A stretch of 64,000 nucleotides of DNA, taken from the NCBI GenBank assembly GCA_903896545.1, contig CAITYF010000100.1, positions 1 to 64,000 on the forward strand, in the 5' to 3' direction. Origin of the DNA: an uncultured Myxococcales bacterium (GTDB lineage: Bacteria > Myxococcota_A > UBA9042). Shown piece after piece: positions 1 to 9,704 of the stretch. The notes under the pieces were generated by a model, which saw nothing but the letters and a program-made list of their open reading frames with translations, ran no database searches and was not told the DNA's origin. The first letter of the stretch is position 1. The number at the start of each line of letters is the position of its first letter. The translations under genes and the position numbers were made by a program.

Positions 1-320
1 AAGGAGATGCCCCGCTTGCACGACAATTCGCCCTGATCGGCATACCAGGGGCGAGCTGCGTCCGAGTGACGGCGATTTTCCGGGAGCGGGCGGACGCGCG
101 GGCGTGGAGGCGTGGCGCGGGGGAGAATCGATCAGGTCTGCGCCGCGTCGGCGACGGAATTGCCTCGAGGCGCTTGGCGTGCTACGGTTGGCCGAGTTTC
201 CTGACTTTCAATGCAACCATCAACCACGTCCAGCGTGGGCGTCTCCTTCAGGTTCGCTGGAAACAGCGGCCGACGATGGGGCGCTCGTGAGGGGCCCAAA
301 CGCAAACCGGAGTCGCCGTT
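1..320. other. Left-edge stretch with no recognisable gene
   Basis: No open frame here has a credible ribosome binding site plus recognisable protein character. The frames that cross it in both directions are low-complexity Arg/Ala-rich translations of GC-rich DNA. It may hold the promoter of the gene starting at 321, but no convincing -35/-10 pair was found. Confidence 0.4.
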
Positions 321-986
321 ATGCCAAATTCCCCGCATTTGGATTTTTACCTGCACAGAGACCGCGTGACTGGCAAGGATTGGCTCGAAGTCTTTGTCGT
401 TTCCGCGCATCCGACCGACCCGACCGACATTGACCTGAACACGGTCTACGAAGGCGTGGACCATTCCCAGCACGTGCGCCAAGGTCACCAAAGCGAGGCG
501 GCGCTCACGGCTCTGCTGCGGCAGGTGGTAGCGCACGCGCCGACCAAGGACAAACGCATCGACGTGCTCACGCTCGTCGGCCACGCTTCGCCGGGTAATT
601 TCGTCTTCGTCTACACCGATTCGGTCGGCGCACCTCAGACCCTGGCATTGAGCAACAAGAACTTTCAGGACGTCACCAAGTTGATTCCGCCGCGGCAAGC
701 TGGTGCTGCATCCGACCTGTTTGAGCCTGGCGCGGAAGTCCGGTTCCTTGGGTGCCGTTTGGCGATGCATCCGACTTGGGCGAACGCTGACGAGGACGAG
801 GACGGCGAACTGCTGTTGCGTCGCATCGCATTCACCCTGAATCGCAACATCGTGGCGCCGACGCGCGCGTTGGACCACTCGATGTTCGACAAGTTCGGCT
901 TTCAGAACAACGCCGCCGACCCGCTCGTTCGGATCGAAGCAGACGGCAGCGACGGCAGCTGGCTCATTCGCACGCACAAGAAGTGA
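321..986 (+). CDS. Hypothetical protein with CHAT/DUF4347-like His and Cys motifs
   Basis: This 221-residue protein has no signal peptide or membrane segment. A hydrophobic strand followed by GHASPG (His88) and a later strand ending in FLGCRLA (Cys145) are arranged like the His/Cys dyad of caspase-fold CHAT and DUF4347 domains, where HG and GC motifs follow two core beta-strands. An acidic run (DEDEDGE) follows at about residues 153-160. GGAG lies 8-12 bases before the ATG. The next gene starts 66 bases downstream on the same strand, so the two may be co-transcribed. The fold assignment is an inference from motif spacing only. It could equally be an unrelated alpha/beta protein, and no partner such as a TPR or STAND NTPase gene is visible at this edge. 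Confidence 0.5.
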   Translation: MPNSPHLDFYLHRDRVTGKDWLEVFVVSAHPTDPTDIDLNTVYEGVDHSQHVRQGHQSEAALTALLRQVVAHAPTKDKRIDVLTLVGHASPGNFVFVYTDSVGAPQTLALSNKNFQDVTKLIPPRQAGAASDLFEPGAEVRFLGCRLAMHPTWANADEDEDGELLLRRIAFTLNRNIVAPTRALDHSMFDKFGFQNNAADPLVRIEADGSDGSWLIRTHKK

Positions 987-1052
987 TGTCCACAAGCGGA
1001 GGGAATGGCTCTCCGCGCTTGACGTCCTAACCCGCAAACGAGGAGACGCACG

Positions 1053-1901
1053 ATGTCCACTTCACTGTACTACGGTTTCTACGGCACGGTCCGCGTGGTG
1101 ACCAACCAGACCTCCGTGGAGTTCACGGCACGGAGCAATGGCACGACCTACACGATTCCTTGGGTGTACTCCCAATCGGAAACGGCTTACAACGCGCCCA
1201 CCCACCTCCGTCAACCGACTTCGGTCACGCGCGTTGCAGGCGCTACGGGCTACCTGTTTGTCCGCGCAGCCGAGGCTCGCGGCCTGGGAATGCCCATCAA
1301 CCCCCGCTACGAGTTCTGGCAGCAACCCCATTTCGTGCAAATGGTCTGGGTGACCGCGTTGTCCGGCACCATCGCCACGGTAACCGGCGATGGGCGCACC
1401 TACCGTGCCGACTTCAGCGATGCGACGCAGGTCAACACGTTGACGGATCTCGCCGCGCCTGGGAAGACCACCTACCAGCCGATTGCCACCAACAGCGCGG
1501 GAATTCCAGCGGTGGGTACTGGCGGAAATGTCGCGTGGTCCGCCGATTTCGTTCGCAATAACAACATTACCACCGGCGGACTGCCAAAATGGCCCGACGG
1601 CTTTGCCGTGCGCGACTTGGGCGCGAAGTTGGCGGCGGAAGACGCGTCTGGGCAACCGCTGGGGCTCGTCAGGTCGCCCTTCATTGACGATTCCTATGCC
1701 AAGGCCGACGACGACTGGCGCTTCGTCGACGATTTGACGAAGATCGATATTGTGGCGACCGTCACCATCGACGGTACAAAATGGGCCACGACAGGCGCCA
1801 ACGTCCTGGGTGAGCACGAGGGGAAACAAAAGGCCAGATTTCGCGCTCCAAACGCGTATCTCCTGAAAGACTGGGTCGTTCACTCAGGCTATTTCAAGTA
1901 A
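1053..1901 (+). CDS. Hypothetical protein
   Basis: This is a 282-residue protein that I do not recognise. The ATG is preceded by GAGGAGA, a strong ribosome binding site. There is no signal peptide or transmembrane segment. The first 60 residues are rich in Tyr, Thr, Val and Ser in alternating patterns that suggest beta-strands, and the C-terminal third is more charged. The gene follows the 321-986 gene with a short gap on the same strand, so the pair may form a unit. The 3' end overlaps a degenerate open frame on the other strand (1884 to about 2140). No catalytic motif is apparent. Confidence 0.6.
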   Translation: MSTSLYYGFYGTVRVVTNQTSVEFTARSNGTTYTIPWVYSQSETAYNAPTHLRQPTSVTRVAGATGYLFVRAAEARGLGMPINPRYEFWQQPHFVQMVWVTALSGTIATVTGDGRTYRADFSDATQVNTLTDLAAPGKTTYQPIATNSAGIPAVGTGGNVAWSADFVRNNNITTGGLPKWPDGFAVRDLGAKLAAEDASGQPLGLVRSPFIDDSYAKADDDWRFVDDLTKIDIVATVTIDGTKWATTGANVLGEHEGKQKARFRAPNAYLLKDWVVHSGYFK

Positions 1902-2238
1902 CTGTAGACGCCGACCGAATTCCAACGTCACAGTCGCCGACACCGCGGCGTGCCACCGGACGTGCGCGATCGCGGTCCAGTCCGAGAGGGCAAGAGGCGT
2001 GGCCCGCAGCGCTTGGTCTTGGACAACGGGCGTCCCGTTTAGACGCCGTTCGTCGGCCAGCGCGGGAATTTCGTCGCCGGGCGGCGCGGGCCGTACCTCG
2101 ACAGGCCAACGTACGTCGACAACAAGATTCTTGTGATCGTGGCGTCAAGCATCGCCGTCGGCCCGTTACTTGCGATATCGTTCATGAAAGTCAAGTGCGC
2201 GCCCGCCGACTGCTGCCACTACGCCGGTCGATCGCGCA
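1902..2238. other. Gap holding a gene-tail fragment on the minus strand
   Basis: No gene with a start codon is found. On the minus strand an open frame without an initiation codon runs from about 2140 to a stop at 1884-1886 and reads like real protein. It includes RWHAAVSATVTLEFGRR near its end. A closely similar 80-base segment occurs at 58118-58198 on the plus strand. This suggests decayed copies of one unidentified gene family. Confidence 0.45.
1905..1985 (-). repeat. Repeated gene-tail fragment, copy A
   Basis: Read on the minus strand, this segment closely matches 58118-58198 read on the plus strand. It includes a long shared core around GGTGGCACGCCGCGGTG and the following GACGTTG and ATTCGGTC words. 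Both copies encode RWHAAV.A.VTL.FG.R in one frame. Copy A stays open upstream of the match, and copy B is interrupted by frameshifts. Confidence 0.6.
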
Positions 2239-3033
2239 TCAAAACGCCATCGTCTCCCCCACCTTCAACCCCTTCAGCGTCGCCTTCGCCCCAGTCGCCT
2301 TCAGCGCTGCCGCGAACGCCTCGACCGTACCCGTCAGCACGGGGAACGTGCCAAAATGCATCGGCACCACGGCCGTCGGCTTGACCAGCTTCACCGCTTC
2401 GGCCGCGCGCTTGGGCCCCATCGTGAAGCGGTCGCCGATGCACGCGAGCATCACGTCGACTTTGCCATGCTGCGCTACGAGCGCCATGTCGGCAAAGAGG
2501 TCGGTGTCGCCCGTGTGGTAGATGCTCGGTCCGTTCTTGATTCGGATCAGAAACCCGCCCGCACTGCCCGCCGGGTGGCCATTTGCGTCCGAACTGTGCA
2601 CGGCTGGGATGAACGCCACGTGGACATCGCCGCCCAGAAGCTCAATTTCGCCGCCCGCATTGCCGGTGGAGTCCAAGCCGAATTGGTCCTTGGGATAACC
2701 TGCGCCGACCATCGCGTTGCCGAGGTCGAATGCCGCGACCAATTTTGCGCCGGTCTTCGTGCCGATCGCGACCGCATCGCCCACGTGGTCAAAATGCCCG
2801 TGCGTAACCAGCACGAGATCGGCTTGGTCCACAGCTGCCAAGTCCGCGTCCCCGGTCTTGTTCGCCGGGTTTTTGATCCACGGGTCGACAAAAAGAATCT
2901 TCCCCGCCGGCGTGACGATTTTGAAAGCGGCGTGGCCATACCACGTGATGTCCGTCCTGGGCGCAGCGACCTTGGGATCGGCGGCAAGCGCGGTGGAAGC
3001 AAAGAGCGAAAGCGCGAGAGCCAGGTACTTCAT
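2239..3033 (-). CDS. Secreted metal-dependent hydrolase, UPF0173/UlaG-like metallo-beta-lactamase fold
   Basis: This 264-residue protein has an N-terminal signal peptide (residues 1-17, ending ALAAD). The body is a metallo-beta-lactamase fold of the UPF0173/UlaG-like group. WYGHAAF opens the fold, FVDPW follows, and HGHFDHVGD (about residues 78-86) supplies the metal ligands. A later GDTDLF and VPMHFGTF supply further ligands. UPF0173 members are usually cytosolic and about 220-240 residues long, so the export signal is an addition. AAGGA precedes the ATG. The gene is divergent from the DUF2911 gene at 3264 and shares a 230-base intergenic region with it. The substrate is unknown. Family assignment is firm. 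Confidence 0.85.
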   Translation of the reverse strand: MKYLALALSLFASTALAADPKVAAPRTDITWYGHAAFKIVTPAGKILFVDPWIKNPANKTGDADLAAVDQADLVLVTHGHFDHVGDAVAIGTKTGAKLVAAFDLGNAMVGAGYPKDQFGLDSTGNAGGEIELLGGDVHVAFIPAVHSSDANGHPAGSAGGFLIRIKNGPSIYHTGDTDLFADMALVAQHGKVDVMLACIGDRFTMGPKRAAEAVKLVKPTAVVPMHFGTFPVLTGTVEAFAAALKATGAKATLKGLKVGETMAF

Positions 3034-3263
3034 GGGATCCTTTTCAGCTCCGTGCGGAGCGTTGTGGCGGCAGTATTCAAGTGGACCGCGCCGCAGGCAA
3101 GCGCGGCTGCGGACTTTCGCGGTGAGATTGCGCTATTGCGTGCGCGTTGGCCACCGCGCAAAACCACCTGATTCCAAATTCTTCCCATCAGCTGTTGGAC
3201 ACCGGGTCGCACACCGCTAGACTGCCGCCCGCGCACTTTCGCGCCGAAACTCCTGAGGCATGC

Positions 3264-4121
3264 ATGCTCCACCTCCCGTCGTTCCGTCGTCTGTCCCTCA
3301 CGCTCGCGACTTCCGCGCTGCTTGCCGCGCCGGCTTTTGCTGACCTGGAACTGCCCGCACCGAGTCCCGCTGCCAAGGTTGCACAGCGCGTCGGCATCAC
3401 CGACGTCAGTCTGGAGTACTCGAGCCCTGCGGTCGACGGTCGCAAGATCTTCGGCACGCTGGTGCCGTGGGACAAAGCGTGGCGTACGGGCGCGAATTCG
3501 CCGACCAAAATCACCTTCAGCCGGGAAGTGAACTTCGGCGGCAAGGACGTCGCGGCGGGCACCTACGCCATCGTGACGATCCCCGGTGAAAAAGGCTGGA
3601 GCATCATTCTCAACAAAGACCTGACCATCAACACGGCGGATCACACGTACGATCCCAAGGACGAGCTCGTGCGCGTGCGTGCCACGACGAGCGCGATCCC
3701 CTTGCGCGAGCGCATGCTCTTTGTGTTCGGCAACACGAAGGACGATGAAACATCGCTGGACCTGGAGTGGGAGAAGCTGAAAGTCTCGGTGTCGATCAAA
3801 GTCGCGACCGGCACGCACGTGGCGGCGAGCATCAAGACGACGCTGGACGCGGCGTGGCGGCCCTATGCGTACACGGCGCGCTATCTGGCCGAGAAGAAGC
3901 AGGATTACGCGGCGGCGACCGATGCCATCGACAAGTCGCTGGCGCTGCGCGCGATGTGGTTCAACAACTGGATCAAGGCGGACATTTTGCACCGCCAAGG
4001 CAAGCACGAAGACGCGCTGAAGTTTGCCGCCATCGCCAAAGAGTTGGGCGACAAGGACTTGCCGGGCTTCTTCTACAAGGACCAGGTCGAGAAGGCGCTG
4101 AAGGAATGGCCGAAGAAGTAG
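3264..4121 (+). CDS. DUF2911 domain secreted protein
   Basis: This 285-residue protein has a signal peptide (MLHLPSFRRLSLTL... cleaved near AFA-DLE). Residues 25-165 form a DUF2911 domain. Its hallmarks are VSLEYSSPAVDGRKIFG, WRTGAN followed by TKITFSREV, and a later TYAIVTIPG. The C-terminal 100 residues are helical and resemble a degenerate TPR pair (YAAATDAIDKSL, HEDALKFAAIA). The ATG at 3264 is chosen over an upstream in-frame start at 3147 because GAGG lies just before it and the signal peptide begins there. The DUF2911 family is common in Bacteroidota and Myxococcota and has no assigned biochemical role. Confidence 0.87.
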   Translation: MLHLPSFRRLSLTLATSALLAAPAFADLELPAPSPAAKVAQRVGITDVSLEYSSPAVDGRKIFGTLVPWDKAWRTGANSPTKITFSREVNFGGKDVAAGTYAIVTIPGEKGWSIILNKDLTINTADHTYDPKDELVRVRATTSAIPLRERMLFVFGNTKDDETSLDLEWEKLKVSVSIKVATGTHVAASIKTTLDAAWRPYAYTARYLAEKKQDYAAATDAIDKSLALRAMWFNNWIKADILHRQGKHEDALKFAAIAKELGDKDLPGFFYKDQVEKALKEWPKK

Positions 4122-4254
4122 ACGCGCACAGGTCGGCCCGGTGCTTGCCCGCGTGACCGACCATCGCGTTTCCTCTCGGCCGCTTCGCTGGGAACGCAAA
4201 CTGGGCGAGTCGCGCCTTACGACGAGGTCTCCGTGCCCACGCCGCACGATCGGC

Positions 4255-6000
4255 TCATTCGGTCGGAGGTGTGGGCACGAGCGTGAAGCGAATCTCTTGC
4301 GTGAATCGGGTTGCGACCGGTAGGTCGGGAAGGCCACGGATGCGTTCGAGTTTCGAGGCCACGCAACGGTCGAGGTCCGACTGCGCGCGATCGATGTTTT
4401 CAACTTTCACGATGCCGCCCACACCGACGGTGAAGGCGATCTGAAGTTGGCTCGGCGGATCGGGACGTTCGCGCATCGCCTCCTCGTAGCAGCTCTTCAG
4501 GCTTCCCGCCCTACGCGCGAAGGACTGCGCGATTCCTGCCTTGACACCCTCGCCGACCTCCGGACCTTCCAGGGGGGAGAAGTTGACGGCGAGTTGCAGT
4601 CGGGCCGCCGCGCGGAAGGCCGACTTGGCGGGCCTTGTCGCAGCGCCGTCTGTCACGGCGAGGTGCACAACCTGACCCAGCGGCACGTTCGCTGGCGTGG
4701 CAACGAACAACTCTGGTCGCTTCTCTAACGGTTCGATCAGGCATTCGTGCGCCGCGTCGGTGTCCGGCGACGCCGTGACCATGACTGACTTCCGTGTGCC
4801 GTTGGACTGAGCGGTCAGCGTCCACTGCTGCGGTGCTTTTTCGCCGGGCACGATGTACTGCGCCAAGCACTGGCCTTGGCCGCGAAGAACGTCCACCGCA
4901 GCCATCGGCAGCAGCGCGCTGCGGGCAAGAGGAAATTGCAACGTCACATGGGGTGGTGGCCAACGCCAATTCCAGTATTCGTCGGCTTGTTCCCCGAACA
5001 CTCCTGCCTCACGTTTGAGGAAGAAAGCTTCGTCGCGCACGCCGCGCAACACCGCGGCGAAACTGCGCGCTGCCGCCGGCTCAAAGGCGAGTGTCCTGGC
5101 AACGTCCCGTCCGCACGCGTCAAACGCCTTGGGCCGCCAGTCCGCTGCTTTGCCGGCCGCGTCGATTTTCGCTCCCAAGACGACGTCCACCCCGTCTTCC
5201 CCAAAAAATACGATGTTGAGGCGCTTTCGGGCCGCGCGCTGCTTGGGCAGCCAGCACTTTGCCAACTGCTCGGCGGCTTGGCCGAGGACGTCGGCATCGC
5301 CGAACGCATCGGGGCCGCCGGTCGCTGTCAGGTTGACCTCCACACGCCACGCGGGCGCCTCTCGGTGCACCGCGAACGTTGGCAGGCGCCGCGGAATCCT
5401 GTCGGCGAGCTTGTTGCGGATGCACTGGGTCAGCGGTCCCTCGCCCGCGTCGAACTCAAGCACCGCCGTCCGCTCCCCGGTCGCCCGACGCAGCGTCGCT
5501 CGCAGGCGGTTCGGCAGTTGCTCGATCCCGATTTGCGAGACCAATGGTGGCCAACACTGCTGCGCCGTGCGCTGGATCGCGTCGCGAATCACCGGCTGCA
5601 GCAGGATGCCGATTCCCGGCGTCGCCTTGGAATCCACTGCAAGCTGCGTTTCCTGATTGACGCTCAGTTCTGCCCACGTCCGCGGTGCGACATTCCGCAC
5701 CGGCACGTCGACGCGCAACCGCACGACCGGTTCGGCTGCATGGTCGCTCTCGCCAAACAACAGCGGCGTTGCCTGCAGGCAGGTCGCGAGCAGCGGGTCG
5801 ATCGGCTGCACTGCCCAGCCCGACGGCTGGCGCCGCGCGATCTGAAAGCTGCCGTCGGCATCCGGGTGGCGCCACAGGAAGCCACGCAGACAGGCGTGCG
5901 CGTGGGCAACGATGCTCGGCTCTGCGGCATCCGCCGCGCTCGGATGCGCGAGGAAGGTTACCAATCCGAGCGAAAGGATCCCAGCCACGATCTGACGCAT
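4255..6000 (-). CDS. Secreted AgmX/PglI C-terminal-domain-like protein
   Basis: This is a 581-residue predicted secreted protein with a signal peptide at residues 1-26. The last 110 residues match the AgmX/PglI C-terminal pattern of gliding-associated proteins in myxobacteria: a helix with LKSCYEEAMRERPD, an amphipathic strand LQIAFTVG, then a conserved CVASKLERI and a final strand. Two earlier segments (AQQCWPPLVSQIG with CIRNKL, and AKCWLPKQRA with CGRDVARTLAFEP) look like divergent copies, so the protein may hold three such units. The start is placed at the ATG at 6000 because the signal peptide begins there. The open frame continues upstream to 6609 without protein character. It is divergent from the vWA gene at 6260. 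Confidence 0.65.
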   Translation of the reverse strand: MRQIVAGILSLGLVTFLAHPSAADAAEPSIVAHAHACLRGFLWRHPDADGSFQIARRQPSGWAVQPIDPLLATCLQATPLLFGESDHAAEPVVRLRVDVPVRNVAPRTWAELSVNQETQLAVDSKATPGIGILLQPVIRDAIQRTAQQCWPPLVSQIGIEQLPNRLRATLRRATGERTAVLEFDAGEGPLTQCIRNKLADRIPRRLPTFAVHREAPAWRVEVNLTATGGPDAFGDADVLGQAAEQLAKCWLPKQRAARKRLNIVFFGEDGVDVVLGAKIDAAGKAADWRPKAFDACGRDVARTLAFEPAAARSFAAVLRGVRDEAFFLKREAGVFGEQADEYWNWRWPPPHVTLQFPLARSALLPMAAVDVLRGQGQCLAQYIVPGEKAPQQWTLTAQSNGTRKSVMVTASPDTDAAHECLIEPLEKRPELFVATPANVPLGQVVHLAVTDGAATRPAKSAFRAAARLQLAVNFSPLEGPEVGEGVKAGIAQSFARRAGSLKSCYEEAMRERPDPPSQLQIAFTVGVGGIVKVENIDRAQSDLDRCVASKLERIRGLPDLPVATRFTQEIRFTLVPTPPTE

Positions 6001-6259
6001 GTGTCGTGCCCCCGTTGCTGCGGGCCATCGATCAGCGTGCAGATGGTCGACTCCTCGCCTGCCACGCTGCCGTTCCGCCAAGCCAGCGCATTGTGCCGGA
6101 CGCTCGACGGTGGTCAAGCGTCGGTAGCAGCTTGCTGTGCAGTTGCTCGCGGTCGAATTTTCGTCGTCGCGCTGGCGTGGGTCTCGTTGACAACACTCGT
6201 TTGCGGCGTACGCTCTCGACATCAACTTGAACTCGCTCGCGCCCCACCGGAGGCTCACC

Positions 6260-8419
6260 ATGCGCACTAGAAAAGCCCTCATTCTGGTTCTGAGTTGCTG
6301 TGCGTTCGCCTGCACGACCGCGACGAAAAACGGCGGAGGCTCCTCGTACAGTGACGCCACCAACTCGACCGACACGACGTCTGGCGCCGAATTGCCGACG
6401 GGCAAGCCTGGCAAGCTCGATCTCAACTGTTCGTCCACGGCGTCACAGCTGATCTCCCCGGATTCCTGTCGCGACATCTGCCTCGGTGATTCGGCGTTCC
6501 AGACTTTCTTGGCGTGCGTGCCAAACGGCAAGAACGGATGCCTCGACATCAGCCCGATGGCACCGAACTGCAAACCGTTCAGTGGCAAGTGCACGTGCGA
6601 TGCGCTCACCGCGGGCTTTGAGTGTCATCAATGTCCGAACGGCGGCGTGAACCTCACCCTGCCAGACCGCAAGTTCTACGCGATCGAAGCGGTCACCGCC
6701 TTTCCGGCCAAGATCGACGCGACCGGCCAAGTAATTGGTCGCGTGTGCGGTGCGCCACTCGACGCAGCTGACCCGTCGCTCCCGGCTGAACCGGGCCCGG
6801 CGGAAGCCAACGGCTTTGAAGTCACGGCCAACTTCATGAGCAGCAGCTTGTCACACCCAGCGTGTCCAGAGGACATGGACCTCTCCATCAAGGACGGCGA
6901 GCGCATCAACCTGCAGGCCGTGACCACATCAGGCGCCGCGAGCGTTGTGCCGGGGAATTTCCAGTTCGCCGTGCGATGCGTCGGTCTACAAACTGATCAA
7001 GCGCCGTGCGGATCGGCCGCGCAGACGATCGACGCCGCGTCCGTCGGCTACAAGAACATCGCCGGGCGCTGTGATCCCGCCAAGGCTGAAGCGACGCGAT
7101 TGAACGTCGCGCTGGTACTCGACAACTCTGGATCGACGAAGGGCATGGTCGACAAGGGCACGTTCAAGGAGGACGCGGAGGGTTTCTTCAAGCCCGATGC
7201 GAACCTGTCAGAGCTTGCGTCGGACTGGAGCGGCTGGCGGTTCAACAGGGCGCAAGACTTTGTCGACGCGTTGAACAGCAACGACCGGGTCGTCGGCTAC
7301 CTCTTCGACGAGAACGGGCCGCGAATCGCATCTTCGGACTCCTTCTACTGCACCGGCGACGGCGACCCGGCGTTTGACCCGAAGTTTGAGAATGCGCCGT
7401 GCCGCCCGGAACTGGTGGAGACCTGTCCCGCACCGGGCACCTGCATTCAGGAGCCCACGCAAACCAACGACTCCTACAACGTCGGGCTAGCCGCTGCTGA
7501 ATGCCTCGCGTTTGGATCGAGCAAAGCGACGCGCGCTGACTTGGCGAACGGTCTGGACCTGCATCGCAACGGGGCGACCGGCCGCTCATCGTTGTGGAAG
7601 ACGGTCGACAACGCGTTTCAGTTCCTTGCCAGCGGCGGCGAGAATTGCCCGACTGGCGCGTTTGGCCCGCTCAGCGCGATGCACATCGTCGTCGTGACCG
7701 ACGGCCCCGACACCTGCGTGGACAGCGATGATTTCAGCTACGTCTCGTTGAAGGACCCGACCATCGGCAAGTGCCGGACCAAGTGCGCGACGTCGGACGT
7801 GAAATGGAAAGAGACGCTGATCAAGATGGCCAAGTTGAAGTACCCTGTGCACGTCCACTTTGTGCAGTTTCAAGCGCCTGGGTACAAGACTCCGGATCCG
7901 CGCATGATGGAAATGGCTTGCCGCACCGATGGCACGTACCAGTTCATCAACTCGGAGAGCTTCAACAAGTCGGCGCCGCAGGAGTTCTCAGATGCACTCG
8001 CACGCGCCGTCAACCGCGTCCGCAACGGCCTGTCCGGCTCATGGCGCGTAGGCTACAAGTGGACGTCCATCAGCACAGAATCGGAATTCCCCAAGGGCGC
8101 GATTCGCGCGATCGACGGCGACTTCGTGTTTGCGGACAGCAAGTTCGCCAGCCTCGACCCCGCGGTACACGCGCTTTCCCCGCAGTCCTGGCGCTTCACG
8201 TTCAGCGGCCAAGAAGATCGCCGGGTCCTCATGCGCACTGCGTGCACGAGCGACGCCGACTGCGGCGGTTCGAGCAGTTGCTCTGCCAGTCATTGCGGCG
8301 AAGGCGGCGTTTGCGTGACGGATACGGCGCCCAACGGCGAGCCTTGCGGGACGGGCGGCACGTGTCGCAACGGCTTGTGCACAGCCGGACAGAAATGCGC
8401 TGACTCGATCAAGCCTTGA
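6260..8419 (+). CDS. Lipoprotein with von Willebrand factor A-like domain
   Basis: This 719-residue protein has a lipoprotein signal (LVLSCCAFACTT; the likely lipidated Cys lies in the first 21 residues), then a Ser/Thr/Asp-rich linker. A Cys-rich segment follows (about residues 50-130). A vWA-like domain begins at about residue 280. Its first strand, LNVALVLDNSGSTKG, carries the DxSxS metal-site motif, and a later strand ends in VVVTDGPDTC. The tail is Cys-rich (CTSDADCGGSSSC). GGAGG lies 7 bases before the ATG at 6260. vWA domains typically bind protein partners through a divalent metal. The domain is interrupted by long inserts compared with canonical vWA, so its limits are uncertain. The gene stands alone. 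Confidence 0.82.
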   Translation: MRTRKALILVLSCCAFACTTATKNGGGSSYSDATNSTDTTSGAELPTGKPGKLDLNCSSTASQLISPDSCRDICLGDSAFQTFLACVPNGKNGCLDISPMAPNCKPFSGKCTCDALTAGFECHQCPNGGVNLTLPDRKFYAIEAVTAFPAKIDATGQVIGRVCGAPLDAADPSLPAEPGPAEANGFEVTANFMSSSLSHPACPEDMDLSIKDGERINLQAVTTSGAASVVPGNFQFAVRCVGLQTDQAPCGSAAQTIDAASVGYKNIAGRCDPAKAEATRLNVALVLDNSGSTKGMVDKGTFKEDAEGFFKPDANLSELASDWSGWRFNRAQDFVDALNSNDRVVGYLFDENGPRIASSDSFYCTGDGDPAFDPKFENAPCRPELVETCPAPGTCIQEPTQTNDSYNVGLAAAECLAFGSSKATRADLANGLDLHRNGATGRSSLWKTVDNAFQFLASGGENCPTGAFGPLSAMHIVVVTDGPDTCVDSDDFSYVSLKDPTIGKCRTKCATSDVKWKETLIKMAKLKYPVHVHFVQFQAPGYKTPDPRMMEMACRTDGTYQFINSESFNKSAPQEFSDALARAVNRVRNGLSGSWRVGYKWTSISTESEFPKGAIRAIDGDFVFADSKFASLDPAVHALSPQSWRFTFSGQEDRRVLMRTACTSDADCGGSSSCSASHCGEGGVCVTDTAPNGEPCGTGGTCRNGLCTAGQKCADSIKP

Positions 8420-8534
8420 TTTCGGCCTGCTGAACCTGAAACGACCCACGAATCACGTCGGACGCTTCGCTTCTCGCAGCACAGGCGAAGGCAGCGAGAC
8501 CAAGGGCTGAACGGAAGGCCAAAACAACAGCAGG

Positions 8535-9704
8535 TCAACGTCGGTCGTTCTTGGCCAACACCCTTCGGTACACAGCCTCATAGCGCGCCACCGCTGCGTC
8601 TGGCTGAAACGCCGCCAGCACGCGCGCCCGCGCCGCCCCGCCCATGCGCGACTGAAGCGCTGGGTCTGCGAGAAGCTGAAGCGCGTGGTGCGCCATCGCG
8701 TCCACGTCACCCAGCGGCGACAGCCAGCCGGTCTCGCCGTGCACGACGACCTCCGGTAGCCCGCCCACGTCCGTGGCCAGAACGGGCAGACCGACCGCCA
8801 TGGCTTCCAGCGCTGCAAGCCCAAAACTCTCGTTTTCACTTGGCAGCAGGAACACGTCCGCCGCCTGCAGCCACGGCAGAAAACGCTGCTTGCGGCCCAG
8901 AAACGCCACGCGGTCCGAGAGTCCCAGCGCAACGAGCTGATGTTCGGCTGCAACGCGGTCTGGACCGTCGCCAATCAACAGCAGCCGCGCGGGACGTTGC
9001 GCGTGCACGCGGGCGAAGACAGCCACGACGTCTTGCAGGCGCTTGATCGGGCGAAAATTGGACACGTGCGCGAGCACCGCCTCGTGCGGCGCGAGGTCCG
9101 CGAACAAGGCGCGCAGCGGCGCGCGGTCAGGCTGCGCGGCGGGATACCACGCGGTGGCGTCGACAAAATTGGCGATGACGTCGATTGGGAGTGTCCGCGG
9201 CAGGTCCAAGCGCTGCCACGTCGCTTCACGTAGCCAGGCGGACGGCGTCGTCACGGCGTCGCTCTTCAGAATCGACGCGCGCACAATCGGCAGATACGTC
9301 GAATCGCTGCCGACCAGTGTGATGTCGGTACCGTGGAGGGTCGTCACCAGCGCGGGGGCATCGGGGCCCAAGACGTCGCGCGCCAGCCACGCGGCCGTCG
9401 CGTGGGGCACCGCGTAGTGCACGTGGAGCACGTCCAGTTGATGCTGACGCGACACCTCAATCAGCGCACTGGCCAGTGCGATCGGGTAGGCGCTGTCGGG
9501 ACGCAAGACCGCGTGATCGGGCTCGTGCACCGGGTGGAAAGTCACGCCGGGCGCGCCCACCGGCAGACGAAACGGCAGCGATCGGGCGATGAAGTGCACG
9601 TCGTGGCCGCGCGCGGCGAGGCCCAAGCCAACCTCGGTCGCAACCACGCCGCTCCCGCCGTACGTGGCAAAGCACGTGATGCCGATGCGCAGCGGGCGGC
9701 TCAA
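8535..9704 (-). CDS. bshA: N-acetyl-alpha-D-glucosaminyl L-malate synthase, bacillithiol pathway
   Basis: This GT4-family glycosyltransferase would transfer GlcNAc from UDP-GlcNAc to L-malate, the first step of bacillithiol synthesis. BshA hallmarks are [11 protein letters not shown] at about residues 16-26, [31 protein letters not shown] and the GT4 motif [13 protein letters not shown] near residue 290. The length of 389 residues is normal for BshA. The preferred start is TTG at 9704. AGGAG lies about 8 bases upstream, and the codon overlaps the bshC stop as TTGA. A GTG at 9734 is possible but has no ribosome binding site. Translational coupling to the upstream bshC gene is likely. Confidence 0.9.
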   Translation of the reverse strand: MSRPLRIGITCFATYGGSGVVATEVGLGLAARGHDVHFIARSLPFRLPVGAPGVTFHPVHEPDHAVLRPDSAYPIALASALIEVSRQHQLDVLHVHYAVPHATAAWLARDVLGPDAPALVTTLHGTDITLVGSDSTYLPIVRASILKSDAVTTPSAWLREATWQRLDLPRTLPIDVIANFVDATAWYPAAQPDRAPLRALFADLAPHEAVLAHVSNFRPIKRLQDVVAVFARVHAQRPARLLLIGDGPDRVAAEHQLVALGLSDRVAFLGRKQRFLPWLQAADVFLLPSENESFGLAALEAMAVGLPVLATDVGGLPEVVVHGETGWLSPLGDVDAMAHHALQLLADPALQSRMGGAARARVLAAFQPDAAVARYEAVYRRVLAKNDRR

